This document shows, in pieces, positions 6,208 to 13,266 of a stretch of 13,930 nt of DNA (position 1 is its first letter; the number at the start of each line of letters is the position of its first letter). The stretch comes from an uncultured Kangiella sp. (lineage in GTDB: Bacteria; Pseudomonadota; Gammaproteobacteria; Enterobacterales; DSM-103792), in the NCBI GenBank assembly GCA_946481205.1, contig CAMLNB010000085.1, positions 1-13,930 of the forward strand. Reading direction: 5' to 3'. The notes under the pieces were generated by a model, which ran no database searches, had not been told where the DNA came from, and saw only the letters and a program-made list of their open reading frames with translations. The position numbers and the translations under genes are program-made.

Positions 6208-8643
6208 TCAGAACAAATCGGCGCGCTGAATCTTGAACGGCAAGCTGGTCAACCGTTCGCCGTTGGCGTACAGGTCGAGGAAGTAATCGCCGTCGGCGAA
6301 CCCCTCGACCGGCCGATCGATCTGGAAGCGCAATTCGCCGGCGTCGTAGTTCAGCGTCAGTCGTTTGCTGCCGAGTTTGATCTGATGCGTGTCGTCGTAC
6401 AGCTGGGCTTCAACGACGGTGCTACCGGGTTTGAAATTCTGATAAGTGAACGCCGCGTGCAGGCTAGTGCCAATCACCAGCAGCGTGGTTTGTTCGCTCG
6501 GCAGGCTGTTGAGCGGGTTGCCCGACACGCGCAGGGTCAGAATCTCCGGCCGTTCCAATTCCGCGTCCAGCGTTTCAGCCGGTTTCGGCTTGCGATTGGT
6601 GGCTTGCAGAATGCCCTTGCCGGCATCGGCTATGTCTTTGCTGTCCGGGTACCGCTCTTTGGCGCCGGCATACAGCGCGCTGGCTTCGGTGACCTGACCT
6701 TTGCGCCAGAGTCGTTCGATTTCATCGGCCAGTTTGACTTCCACTTCTGACAGTCCGCGCAAGGCCAGCGTGCTGGCCGGATCGATCTGCTGTGCCTGTT
6801 TATACAGATCGTAGGCGTTGTTGTTGGCCGGCGTGATCAGGTTGCCAGCGGTTTCCAATTGCTTGGCGCGCTCCAGCAAGGGCTTGGCTTGTTCACCACG
6901 TCTGGCGGCATCGAGCCGCTGTTTCAGCAGTTGCACATCGCGCGCTTTCGGTGCCAGCACCACGGCGCGTTCGTACAGCATGCTGGCGCGCAAACCGTCG
7001 CCGTTTTTGCTGGCTTCAAGGCCTTGTTTGGCCAAGGCGATGCCGACGTTTTTCCGGCCTTCGATGGCAGCGGCATTTTTGCTGTCGAGTTTCAGGACCT
7101 GGTTGTACAGGCTTTCCGCGCTGTCGTCGGCTGGCTCGATCAGTTTGCCGGCTTTCAGTCGCTTGTTGGCATCAGCCAATAAGCGTTCAATCGGCGTTTG
7201 TGCGGGTTCGGCAGCCGTGGTGTCGGCGCTCGGCGCATTGGCGTTGCTCGGTACTTCGCCAGAGCTGTCGGTTGGCGTGGGTAGCGCGCCATTGCCGACG
7301 GTCGGGGCATCGCCAGCGGCAATGGTTGTCTGCGGATCCGTTTGTTCGCTGGTCGCGACCGGTGCGGTTTCGGTTAACGGTTCGGCGGCGATTTCGCCGC
7401 TGCTCGCTGTGCGATCCGTTGCGCCATTGTCGGGTGTTGTCGCAACCGGCTCTACACTCGGTTCAACGACAGGTTCGGTTGTCGCAGTCGGTACGGCGGC
7501 GGCTTGTTGCTGTTGCTGCCAATACCAGTATCCGGCACCGGCGCCACCGGCGAGCAGCACGCTAATCGTCAATACCAGCGGCAGCTTCGAGCGTTCAGCA
7601 GAAGCCGGTATCGATTTGATCGGCGTGCGGCCCGGGCTGTTGCGTGCCGGGCCGCCGACGCGATCTTCGGCATGCAACACCATCGCCGCTTCGGTGTTGC
7701 GTTTTATCGGTGTCGCCGCAGGCGTTGCGATACCCGGAATGGCCGTTGGATTGGCGCCGCTGATGACGGTTGCAGCCGCGGGCGCGGCGCTCGGTGTTTC
7801 GGCTTGTGCTTTCAGCTGGGCGCGCCAGGCGATTTCCAGTTCCGGTTGCAGTTGGGTGATCAACTGATCAATCGCTTCGGCAAATTCGGTGCCGCTCTGA
7901 AAGCGCTTGTCGGCTGCTTTTGCCAGCGCTTTGTCGATAATCAATTGAAAGCGCGTCAACGGCGCGGGCAGACGCGGGATCGGCTCGACCGCATGCTTGA
8001 TGCCAACGGCGACGGCCGAATCGGCCGTGAACGGCACATCACCGACCAGCAGGAAGTAGAGCACAACGCCGAGACTGTACAGATCGGTGCGGTGATCGAG
8101 CGGTTTGCCGAGCGCCTGCTCGGGGCTCATGTAGCTGGGTGTGCCAATTGCGGTGCCAGTCTGGGTCAGGCCGCTTTCGACGCCGGAGGGCCGGGCAATG
8201 CCGAAATCGGTCAGCACGGCGCGGCTGCTGTCTTCGTTCAGCAGCACGTTTTCCGGTTTGATATCGCGATGGACATAGCCCTTTTTGTGGGCGTAATCCA
8301 GCGCCAGCGCGACTTGTTTGACCGCGCTCAGCGATTGTTTCAGATTCAGCTTCAGATGGCGGCTGCGCAGATCCTCGCCGGCGACGTACTCCATCGCCAG
8401 ATAGTGCTGCTGCTCATGCACACCGACGTCGTAAACCGCAACGATATGCGGGTGATTGAGCTGGGCGACAATGCGCGCTTCGCGCAGAAAGCGCTCACCA
8501 TAAGAGCTGTCGCCACGGCCGAGCAGTGGCGACATGATCTTCAACGCGACTTCGCGCTGGAAATTTTCCTGAATGGCCAGATAGACCGTGGCCATGCCAC
8601 CTTCACCGAGGGTGCGGACGATACGGTAGCCCGGAATCGACAT
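6208..8643 (-). CDS. Membrane-spanning Hanks-type Ser/Thr protein kinase (PpkA/PknB-like) with extracytoplasmic repeats
   Basis: The product is 811 residues. The N-terminal kinase domain (about 5-265) is complete: glycine loop GEGGMATV (13-20), VALK with Lys35, helix-C Glu55, HRDIKPEN with catalytic Asp127, DFG at 146-148, and GTPSYMSPEQ (167-176). A Pro/Ala-rich juxtamembrane stretch leads to one membrane helix (about 354-375). A Thr/Pro/Ala/Glu-rich linker follows (to about 484), then a TPR-like helical region with a duplicated unit (about 489-533 and 590-634). A beta-rich C-terminal domain (about 700-811) is one I do not recognise. The topology implies a cytoplasmic kinase and an outward-facing sensor or scaffold. 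The frame extends upstream to 9030, but that part is antisense to the YeeZ-like gene. ATG 8643 puts MSIPGYRIVRTLGEGG at the start, as in the family, though the nearest purine run (GGGG, 12 bases away) is weak. With the PP2C and FHA genes it suggests a PpkA-like role; a P. aeruginosa-type von Willebrand domain is not seen. Confidence 0.94.
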   Translation of the reverse strand: MSIPGYRIVRTLGEGGMATVYLAIQENFQREVALKIMSPLLGRGDSSYGERFLREARIVAQLNHPHIVAVYDVGVHEQQHYLAMEYVAGEDLRSRHLKLNLKQSLSAVKQVALALDYAHKKGYVHRDIKPENVLLNEDSSRAVLTDFGIARPSGVESGLTQTGTAIGTPSYMSPEQALGKPLDHRTDLYSLGVVLYFLLVGDVPFTADSAVAVGIKHAVEPIPRLPAPLTRFQLIIDKALAKAADKRFQSGTEFAEAIDQLITQLQPELEIAWRAQLKAQAETPSAAPAAATVISGANPTAIPGIATPAATPIKRNTEAAMVLHAEDRVGGPARNSPGRTPIKSIPASAERSKLPLVLTISVLLAGGAGAGYWYWQQQQQAAAVPTATTEPVVEPSVEPVATTPDNGATDRTASSGEIAAEPLTETAPVATSEQTDPQTTIAAGDAPTVGNGALPTPTDSSGEVPSNANAPSADTTAAEPAQTPIERLLADANKRLKAGKLIEPADDSAESLYNQVLKLDSKNAAAIEGRKNVGIALAKQGLEASKNGDGLRASMLYERAVVLAPKARDVQLLKQRLDAARRGEQAKPLLERAKQLETAGNLITPANNNAYDLYKQAQQIDPASTLALRGLSEVEVKLADEIERLWRKGQVTEASALYAGAKERYPDSKDIADAGKGILQATNRKPKPAETLDAELERPEILTLRVSGNPLNSLPSEQTTLLVIGTSLHAAFTYQNFKPGSTVVEAQLYDDTHQIKLGSKRLTLNYDAGELRFQIDRPVEGFADGDYFLDLYANGERLTSLPFKIQRADLF

Positions 8644-8787
8644 GGTGTTGGTGAACCCCAATACAGGAACGGTGGCAGCACCGCCGGCTGTTATGTTCAG
8701 CCGGTCGGACTCAGCAAGACGGTGGTCAGTATCAATTGTGCGTGGCGAGCGTGCAAGCCAGTCGCTACCATCCGTCGACACCATTTG

Positions 8788-9501
8788 ATGCAGGCAAGCC
8801 TGATGCAAGACGTGATTTGCGGCCGTGGCCGACTCGGCAGCCGGGCCGCCAGCTACTGGCAGCGCGATGGCCGGCCCTTGCTGTCGCTGCGGATTGATCG
8901 CGAGCGTGGCCTGATCAATCCGCAGGGTGAATGCCCCAGCGAGCTGGGCTGCTTGCTGATCTGCCTGGTGCCACCGCATCCGGCCGAAGGCTCCGGCTGG
9001 AGTGGTTTGCTCGATGGTCTGCTGGCACAAGTGCAGCGCGGTGATTTGAAGCTGGCCCGCGCGGTGCTGGTGTCATCGACTGCCGTCTACGAAAGCCATC
9101 AACAGGGCTGGGTCGATGCCAACACGCCGGTCCACGCCGCCAGTGCCCGCAGCGCGGGACTGATTGAAGCCGAACAACGGGTACAGGCACTCAGTGCCGA
9201 TCATGCCATCCTGCGCTTGGCTGGCATCACCGGGCCCGGTTATGAGCGCTACGATCCCATCGCGATGAGTGCGCAGCAGCCGCGTCACGCCGTTGATGTG
9301 CGCGCAGCAGCCGAGTTGATCTACCAAGCTTGCACAGCGGCGCAGCCACGCGCGCGCACCGAACTGATCACCGATGGCGCGATCTATTATCAGCAGCAAG
9401 GCTATTCCGCACTGACGCCAGCACCGGAGCTGCAAGCGCTGGCCGCTGACCATCGCCTGATGCGGCCATCACTGCTCGCGCGCTGGCCGGGCAGCGCTTG
9501 A
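8788..9501 (+). CDS. YeeZ-like NAD(P)-binding Rossmann-fold protein (atypical extended SDR/epimerase)
   Basis: The product is 237 residues. The N-terminal dinucleotide-binding loop is CGRGRLG (GxGxxG at 12-17). The strand-end motif LVSSTAVY (94-101) and LRLAGITGPG (143-151) are both close to the corresponding stretches of E. coli YeeZ. The YxxxK catalytic pair of classical short-chain dehydrogenases is absent from its expected place (around 119-128, SARSAGLIEA), as in other YeeZ-like proteins, so it may bind nucleotide without normal oxidoreductase activity. It is shorter than E. coli YeeZ (about 274). ATG 8788 and an in-frame ATG at 8803 are both possible starts and neither has a clear ribosome-binding site; both keep the nucleotide loop. 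It is divergent from the kinase gene with a 144-base gap, and the VOC gene follows after 46 bases. The function is unknown. Confidence 0.85.
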   Translation: MQASLMQDVICGRGRLGSRAASYWQRDGRPLLSLRIDRERGLINPQGECPSELGCLLICLVPPHPAEGSGWSGLLDGLLAQVQRGDLKLARAVLVSSTAVYESHQQGWVDANTPVHAASARSAGLIEAEQRVQALSADHAILRLAGITGPGYERYDPIAMSAQQPRHAVDVRAAAELIYQACTAAQPRARTELITDGAIYYQQQGYSALTPAPELQALAADHRLMRPSLLARWPGSA

Positions 9502-9534
9502 TCTGCTGCCAACAGGACAGGGATTCACCAACAC

Positions 9535-9539
9535 GGAGG
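9535..9539 (+). promoter_or_regulatory. Strong ribosome-binding site of the VOC gene
   Basis: GGAGG stands 8 bases before the ATG at 9548. It is the best Shine-Dalgarno match on the plus strand here and fixes the start. Confidence 0.75.
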
Positions 9540-9547
9540 CACAGGAC

Positions 9548-9928
9548 ATGACCGCATTGACCACCCAGGGCATTGGCCAGATCGCGGTGTATGTCAGCGA
9601 CTTGGCACGCGCCGTAGCGTTCTATCGTGACACGCTCGGGCTGCGCTATCTGTTTGAAGCCAGCGGCATGGCGTTTTTTGATAGCGCCGGTCAACGGCTG
9701 ATGCTGACCCAACCCAATGCGATCGATTCGCAGCAACGCGCGTCGATTCTGTATTTTCGTGTTCCCGATATCGAGGTGGCCTGGGGCAGGTTGTTGGCGG
9801 CCGGCACGGTGGGCAAAGAAGCACCGCAACAAGTCTATGTCGCTGGCGGCATCGCACTGTGGCTGGCGTTCTTTGAAGATCCCAGCGGCAATATGATGGC
9901 GTTGATGGAAGAGCGCAAAGTCTCCTGA
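9548..9928 (+). CDS. VOC-family (glyoxalase/bleomycin-resistance fold) protein
   Basis: The product is 126 residues, one full two-module VOC domain. The first half reads IAVYVSDLARAVAFYRDTLG followed by LRYLFE. The second half ends in FFEDPSGNMMALMEE, with the usual DPxGN turn and the Glu that often binds metal. The first metal-binding position, usually His in 'HV.L.V.DL', is Gln11 here, so the metal site may be altered or absent. VOC proteins include glyoxalase I, ring-cleavage dioxygenases and drug-binding proteins; this is closest in layout to the small uncharacterised group. It follows the YeeZ-like gene by 46 bases on the same strand, so the two are probably transcribed together. No substrate can be assigned. 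Confidence 0.88.
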   Translation: MTALTTQGIGQIAVYVSDLARAVAFYRDTLGLRYLFEASGMAFFDSAGQRLMLTQPNAIDSQQRASILYFRVPDIEVAWGRLLAAGTVGKEAPQQVYVAGGIALWLAFFEDPSGNMMALMEERKVS

Positions 9929-9965
9929 CGGCGTGCCAGTGCGTGAAGTTGGCAAGTGAATGTTG

Positions 9966-9990
9966 GCTGGTGGCGTTTGCCGGAGCCAGC
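9966..9990 (+). promoter_or_regulatory. Hairpin carrying the ribosome-binding site of the mini-ORF chain
   Basis: GCTGG (9966-9970) can pair with CCAGC (9986-9990), and inside it GGC (9972-9974) with GCC (9979-9981) around GTTT. The unpaired bases on the 3' side are exactly GGAG (9982-9985), 6 bases before an ATG at 9992. The fold could present or hide this ribosome-binding site. It was judged by eye only. Confidence 0.35.
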
Positions 9991-9991
9991 A

Positions 9992-10021
9992 ATGCAGAAC
10001 CGGATGAGCGGACCTGAATGA
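9992..10021 (+). CDS. Putative leader mini-ORF (9 codons) at the head of an overlapping chain
   Basis: The frame encodes MQNRMSGPE and stops at TGA 10019-10021. GGAG (9982-9985) is 6 bases upstream, a better ribosome-binding site than anything near the large gene at 10046. Its stop overlaps the next ATG (10018) as ATGA. That second frame (10018-10035, MSTPE) overlaps a third in the same way (10032-10049, MSTPE), and the third overlaps the start of the peptidase-like gene. No protein function is claimed; the arrangement suggests translational coupling. Confidence 0.35.
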   Translation: MQNRMSGPE

Positions 10022-10049
10022 GCACACCAGAATGAGCACACCAGAATGA
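10002..10049 (+). repeat. 14-bp direct tandem repeat at the start of the peptidase-like gene
   Basis: Two exact copies of GAATGAGCACACCA lie at 10016-10029 and 10030-10043. They are followed by a partial copy (10044-10049) that holds the start codon and preceded by a degenerate copy (10002-10015, GGATGAGCGGACCT). The unit length is not a multiple of three, so the ATG in each copy is in a new frame, yet each copy closes its own short frame with a TGA overlapping the next ATG. Confidence 0.9.
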
Positions 10050-11209
10050 ACAGGCACCGCATCGGTTGGGTTGGCGCGCTGTGGTCAACACTGCAGGGAT
10101 CTTTCGTTTGGGCATTGGTCGCTTTTGCATCGGCTGGTGAAGACGTTGAGCTGGATCGTTTGCGGGCATCGGCCACGTTGCAACAGCAATTTGTTCTGCG
10201 CGATGTGCGCGATGACTTTACCGCGACACTGAACCAGAGCGCCGATAGCCAAGCCTGGCCGGACAAGGTCAGTCAGGCTGGGCAACAGTTGTGGCAACAA
10301 AGTCGCGCATTGTTGCAGACCGATCAGCGCTTCGATGATCGGCCGTTGTACTGGACGCGGCTGGCCATGCGCGAACAACTGCTTGCCGCGATGCAGGCAC
10401 GTCAGCTCAATGAGCACGAACAGCAGCAGCTGTTGGCGATTCTGGAGCAGAGCAGCCGTGGCCAGTTTGATATCCGTTACGAGCAAAACCGTGCGCGGAT
10501 TTTTGTTACCGGCTTCGACCCGTTCCGTCTCGACCAGCGCCCTGATCAGAGCAATCCTTCCGGTCTGGCGGCACTGGCGCTGGATGGGCGGGAACTGAAC
10601 ATCAAAGGCCGTCCGTATCAGATTGAAGCCGTGATCGTGCCGGTACGTTTTGCCGATTTTGATGCCGGCCTGATCGAAACCCTCTTGACACCGGTACTCC
10701 AAGATCCGCAGATGCGCTTGATCGCGACGATCAGCATGGGTCGGCGCGATTTTGATCTGGAGCGATTTCCGGCGCGGCGACGTAGCGCCGATTTTCCCGA
10801 CAATAGCCGGCACAAAACCGGCGCCAACCTGCAGCGCCCGCTGCCGCCGTTGCTGCATGGCTTGCCGCTTGATGGGCCGGAATTTGTCGAGTTCAGTTTG
10901 CCGGCCGATCGCATGCGGCGTGTGCAGCAACCGTTCGCGGTGCATGACAATCGCCAGGTCACGACCTTGGCGGCAGCCATGCAAGCGCCATCGCTGGACG
11001 CGCTGCGTTTTCACACCTCGGTGAATGGCTCGGGCGGGGGCTATTTATCGAATGAAATTTCCTACCGCAGCCTGCGACTACGCGATCAACTGGCGGTGCA
11101 ATTGCCGGTCGGCCATATTCACACCCCGGCCGTGCTCGGTTACGACGAGGAAAAAGAGCGCCAGATTGTCGCCCAGATTGAAGCGATGCTGGCTGCTGCG
11201 CTGGAGTGA
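10046..11209 (+). CDS. Exported pyroglutamyl peptidase I (family C15) homologue with Ser in place of catalytic Cys
   Basis: The product is 387 residues. The first 30 or so look like a signal peptide (h-region near SFVWALVAFASA), so it should be exported. Residues 32-148 form a mainly helical region I do not recognise. From about 150 on it follows the C15 fold: IFVTGFDPF (152-160), the GR..F..ER segment with Glu239 (GRRDFDLER, 232-240), FPDNSRH (250-256), SVNGSGGGYLSNE (325-337) and GHIHTP (356-361). In C15 enzymes the catalytic Glu and His correspond to Glu239 and His359. The catalytic Cys, normally in 'AG.Y.CN', is Ser335. Classical enzymes are cytoplasmic and about 210-220 residues, so both the export signal and the N-terminal region are unusual. 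The start at 10046 has no ribosome-binding site of its own and is reached from the mini-ORF chain. It may be a serine hydrolase or an inactive relative. It ends 13 bases from the convergent acyltransferase gene. Confidence 0.82.
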   Translation: MNRHRIGWVGALWSTLQGSFVWALVAFASAGEDVELDRLRASATLQQQFVLRDVRDDFTATLNQSADSQAWPDKVSQAGQQLWQQSRALLQTDQRFDDRPLYWTRLAMREQLLAAMQARQLNEHEQQQLLAILEQSSRGQFDIRYEQNRARIFVTGFDPFRLDQRPDQSNPSGLAALALDGRELNIKGRPYQIEAVIVPVRFADFDAGLIETLLTPVLQDPQMRLIATISMGRRDFDLERFPARRRSADFPDNSRHKTGANLQRPLPPLLHGLPLDGPEFVEFSLPADRMRRVQQPFAVHDNRQVTTLAAAMQAPSLDALRFHTSVNGSGGGYLSNEISYRSLRLRDQLAVQLPVGHIHTPAVLGYDEEKERQIVAQIEAMLAAALE

Positions 11210-11222
11210 TGGCAGCGCAGGT

Positions 11223-12272
11223 TCAGGCCATGCGTGCCAGTTTTTGTTTCAACCAGGCCGCCAGTGGCCGTTCGCCGAATCGATGCATCAGCCAGGCCGC
11301 AGCGATCATGCCGGCGACCAGTAACAGGACAAACACGGGACTGGGTTGGTCGCCGCCAAACTGGCGCATCAGTGCATAGCCGATATACGCATGCAGCAAA
11401 TACAGCGGATAGGTCAGGGCGCCAACCGGGGTAAAACCGGACCAGCGCAGCACGCGGCTCCAATCCAAGGCAATGGCCGCAAAAATCAGGCAGAACAGCG
11501 CAACCAGAAGTCGCACGGTAGTCGGCGCAATATCAACGGCGTGAGCAGCGGAAAGTTCGGCGGCATCACGCGCAGCGACCTCGCTGGCGAGCACGCCGGC
11601 GATCACCAACAACAACCAGTCCTGCCAGCGCCGTTGATCCCGACGCAGCAGAAAACAGGCGATACCTACCGAGAAAAAGGGCGCTGATTCGGCCAGCAGC
11701 AGCGAGCCCAACCGATCACTGAGCGGCGCCGGCACGATCTGCGCCACCGCCGCACCCGCCAGCCAGAGCCAAAGCCAGAGTCGCAGTCGCGTCATGGCGC
11801 CGGTGCGCAGCAGCAACCAGACCAGCAAGTAAAATTTCAGCTCGACCACCAGCGTCCAATAGACGCCGTCGATGTGCCGTATGCCGACGAACTTCTGCAA
11901 CATGGTCAGATTGGCAAGATACTGGCCAATCGTAACGGTTTGCCGGCCTTCACCCCAGAACGCCAATACGATCGCGGTCAGGGTGACGCCGAGCCAGTAG
12001 GCGGGATACAGCCGGATAATCCGGGACCGAACAAAAGCGCCCGTGCTGCGGCCCTGTGCGGACAGCAGAATCACGAAGCCGCTGATCATGAAGAACAGTT
12101 CGACGCCGAGATAGCCGTAGCGGCTGTACACCGCCAGCTCAGGCCAGGCACCGACGACAAGGCCATGACCGGTGCTGGCAAGAAAGGTGTAGTGATAGAA
12201 AACGACCGCCAATGCTGCCAGAAATCGCAACAGATCGATTTCCTGCAGCCGGTCGTCCGAAACTGCCTGCAT
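11223..12272 (-). CDS. Acyltransferase family 3 membrane protein (OafA/YrhL-like)
   Basis: The product is 349 residues with about ten hydrophobic segments. Members of this family O-acylate sugars of lipopolysaccharide, capsule, peptidoglycan or exopolysaccharide from the inner membrane. The N-terminal signature is clear: R16-x10-H27 in LLRFLAALAVVFYHY, then GVELFFMISGFVI, SRIIRLYPAYW, and DGVYWTLVVELKFYL in the middle. PLYLLHAYIG near the C-terminus is also typical. No SGNH domain is fused to it, so it is the membrane-only type. ATG 12272 gives the usual short N-terminal tail; a GAGG lies rather far upstream. The gene follows the hydrolase on the same strand after 56 bases. A possible terminator lies between them, so it may have its own promoter. 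The acceptor is unknown; the sugar transferase 5 kb away is a possible but unsupported link. Confidence 0.93.
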   Translation of the reverse strand: MQAVSDDRLQEIDLLRFLAALAVVFYHYTFLASTGHGLVVGAWPELAVYSRYGYLGVELFFMISGFVILLSAQGRSTGAFVRSRIIRLYPAYWLGVTLTAIVLAFWGEGRQTVTIGQYLANLTMLQKFVGIRHIDGVYWTLVVELKFYLLVWLLLRTGAMTRLRLWLWLWLAGAAVAQIVPAPLSDRLGSLLLAESAPFFSVGIACFLLRRDQRRWQDWLLLVIAGVLASEVAARDAAELSAAHAVDIAPTTVRLLVALFCLIFAAIALDWSRVLRWSGFTPVGALTYPLYLLHAYIGYALMRQFGGDQPSPVFVLLLVAGMIAAAWLMHRFGERPLAAWLKQKLARMA

Positions 12273-12289
12273 GGCCAGACGCCGCCTCT

Positions 12290-12312
12290 AAAAAGGGCGT
12301 TATGGTAACCCG
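12290..12312 (-). terminator. Candidate intrinsic terminator after the alpha/beta hydrolase
   Basis: On the minus strand GTTA and TAAC pair around a CCA loop, extended by two GC pairs across a one-base bulge, and a run of five T residues follows (12294-12290). It lies between the hydrolase stop (12329) and the acyltransferase start (12272). The stem is short and bulged, so termination may be partial. Confidence 0.35.
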
Positions 12313-12328
12313 GGTGGGCGGCGCTCGA

Positions 12329-13234
12329 TCAGCTTTCCTGCAGGTGCGCCAAGGCGGCTGCGACCACGGCCGGGTCTTTCAGGATGCGGCGATGGCCGAG
12401 TTCAGTAGTGCTCAACATGCGTGCGCCCGGCCAGGCATCGACCAGTTCCTGACCGCGGCTGTGCGGCACATCGCGGTCGTGCAGATCGTGAATCACCAGC
12501 CCGCGGGTTTGCAGCGATGGCGCCATTTTGACGGCATCCAACTGTTCAAAACGCAAACCGAGTTTGTGTTCCCAATGCCGGTGCAGTCGCTGCCGGCTGG
12601 TTTCGCTGAGCCCAAGCGTGCTGACCAGTGCGCGGGTGAAGTCGTGAATGCGCACCGGCGGCGCAACCAGAACCGCTTGCGGAACGACCAGACCTTCGCT
12701 GATCGCATGCAGCAGCGAAGGGCCACCGAACGAGTGTGTGATGGCGCCGTCGATGGCGCCGTAATGGCGAACCGTCTGTTGCAGGGCGCGACTGAATTGC
12801 AGCAGCGAAGACCATTGCCCATGACTGTGGCCATGACCGGGTGCGTCGAGCGCGATCACTTCGTTTCCGGCCGCCAGCAAGCCCGGCAGGAACGACCACA
12901 GCTGGGTCGCGCGGCCAGCCCAGCCGTGCATCAGCAGCACCCGGCCGCGGACCTGGCCTTCCGGCAGCCAGCGATAAGTGGCGATGGCTTTGCCGTCCCA
13001 CTCCGGCACCGGCATGTCGCGGCTGTACAGCGGTCGCCGGTCGGCGCGGTCGAGCCAGCGCAGCTCTTCTTCGGGCCAGCGATGGCGCTGCGGCCGGGCA
13101 AACACGCGATTCAGCGCGTGCAGCGCCAAGGGCGGCGCCAAGCGCTCAAGCAGCTGAAAGCCGATGCGAACGGCCGGCGGAACACCTTCAGCGCGAACGG
13201 TCGTGCTTTTGGCGGGCGTGAGTGCGGTTTGCAT
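12329..13234 (-). CDS. Alpha/beta hydrolase
   Basis: The product is 301 residues with a standard alpha/beta hydrolase fold from about residue 80. The oxyanion motif is LLMHGWAG (100-107), the strand-turn DAPGHGHSHG is at 130-139, and the nucleophile elbow is THSFGG with Ser168. The acid is probably Asp253 in HDRDVP and the His is His280 in ELGHRR. The elbow has Thr-His rather than Gly-His before the Ser, which departs slightly from GxSxG. The first 75 residues are a helical extension with no signal peptide, so the protein is probably cytoplasmic. AGGAG (13241-13245) is 6 bases before the ATG. It lies 32 bases downstream of the TetR gene on the same strand, so it is probably a target of that regulator and may handle its inducer, as in other TetR-hydrolase pairs. 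The substrate is unknown. Confidence 0.9.
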   Translation of the reverse strand: MQTALTPAKSTTVRAEGVPPAVRIGFQLLERLAPPLALHALNRVFARPQRHRWPEEELRWLDRADRRPLYSRDMPVPEWDGKAIATYRWLPEGQVRGRVLLMHGWAGRATQLWSFLPGLLAAGNEVIALDAPGHGHSHGQWSSLLQFSRALQQTVRHYGAIDGAITHSFGGPSLLHAISEGLVVPQAVLVAPPVRIHDFTRALVSTLGLSETSRQRLHRHWEHKLGLRFEQLDAVKMAPSLQTRGLVIHDLHDRDVPHSRGQELVDAWPGARMLSTTELGHRRILKDPAVVAAALAHLQES

Positions 13235-13266
13235 GACAAGCTCCTAGGGACGAATTTGAAAAGGGG

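Noticed and set aside
7504..8787. Long plus-strand frame continuing upstream of the YeeZ-like gene (665 codons in all)
   Set aside because: Its first part is the reverse complement of the kinase gene and shows an Arg/Gln-rich, low-complexity shadow composition. Only the part from 8788 matches a protein family.
8644..9030. N-terminal extension of the kinase reading frame by 129 codons
   Set aside because: It resembles no domain, is antisense to the YeeZ-like gene, and the kinase family starts naturally at MSIPGYRIVRTLGEGG (8643).
9522..9534. TTCACCAACAC shared between the leader of the VOC gene and, on the opposite strand, the leader of the kinase gene
   Set aside because: It is a single 11-base match without symmetry or a consistent distance to the start codons, so it is treated as chance.
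10002..10049. Possible CRISPR or transposon end repeat
   Set aside because: The units are 14 bp, directly adjacent without spacers, and there is no transposase or cas gene. It is a simple tandem duplication.
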